Shown piece by piece: positions 63,900-64,000 of a DNA stretch of 64,000 nucleotides. Origin of the DNA: Naegleria lovaniensis. Its lineage: Eukaryota; Heterolobosea; Eutetramitea; Acrasida; Naegleriidae. The notes under the pieces were generated by a model, which did not search any database, was not told the origin of the DNA, and saw only the letters and a list, made by a program, of their open reading frames with translations. Both the position numbers and the translations under genes were made by a program. The DNA lies in the NCBI RefSeq assembly GCF_003324165.1, contig NW_025407859.1, positions 1 to 64,000 of the forward strand. The letters run 5' to 3'. Each line of letters starts with the position of its first letter. The first letter of the stretch is position 1.

Positions 63900-64000
63900 A
63901 GGGTTTTGCACGTACACCCATTTGGCTCATATTTTTTAGTTTTAAAAAGTTCACTAATGAGACAACCAGATGAAATTTCCGCAATTTTCTTCTGCAGTGT

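Overview
The window looks like nuclear DNA of a free-living protist with a compact, A+T-rich genome. Most genes are single-exon. The introns are short (about 50-230 nt), GT-AG, mostly with GTAAGT, GTATGT or GTAGGT donors, and the standard code fits every gene. The gene set (a BBS/CCT-like chaperonin, a formin, an IQGAP-type RasGAP, CORVET VPS8, a voltage-gated K+ channel, a PIF/Harbinger transposon) and the style (A-run before ATG, poly-Asn/Ser/His/Gln tracts) suggest a heterolobosean such as Naegleria. This is inference from style, not a database match.

Layout. 1-3.4 kb: TPR protein and the enoyl-CoA reductase TECR. 3.7-9.0 kb: VPS8. 9.2-11.3 kb: an unrecognised minus-strand gene, divergent from an ADCK1-like ABC1 kinase (11.3-13.9 kb). 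14.0-16.1 kb: cytosolic HSP90. 16.8-20.0 kb: a PIF/Harbinger transposon with both genes open (Myb/SANT-like protein and DDE transposase), preceded head-to-tail by a ~310-bp internally deleted copy. 20.9-22.0 kb: a membrane protein with three PW-hairpin repeats. 22.0-24.6 kb: a 2.6-kb stretch with no gene I can support. 24.6-26.3 kb: ENT-domain/AT-hook nuclear protein. 26.4-28.6 kb: Kv-type channel. 28.7-31.9 kb: nucleotidyltransferase-like protein and two unknowns.

32.4-36.6 kb is an accessory stretch holding decayed pieces of a chromate-transporter-like gene, a 5'-truncated LINE (RNase H plus zinc knuckle) and a GH13 alpha-amylase gene. Between these lie two small coiled-coil genes, one with an exact 11-residue cysteine repeat. 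36.7-49.1 kb: F-box/Sel1 protein, BBS/CCT-like chaperonin, diaphanous-type formin, ADP-ribosylglycohydrolase and an extended SDR lacking its catalytic tyrosine. 49.3-63.9 kb: MFS transporter, IQGAP-type RasGAP, a pseudokinase fused to a myosin-I TH1 domain, a small acidic protein, a DUF4419 protein and a divergent RecQ helicase.

Several genes serve the actin cortex and membranes (formin, IQGAP-RasGAP, TH1 pseudokinase, VPS8). I see no operon-like organisation. The least explained items are the pseudokinase-TH1 fusion, the cysteine-ladder coiled coil, and the intact transposon with tandem Myb-type sites between its two divergent genes.
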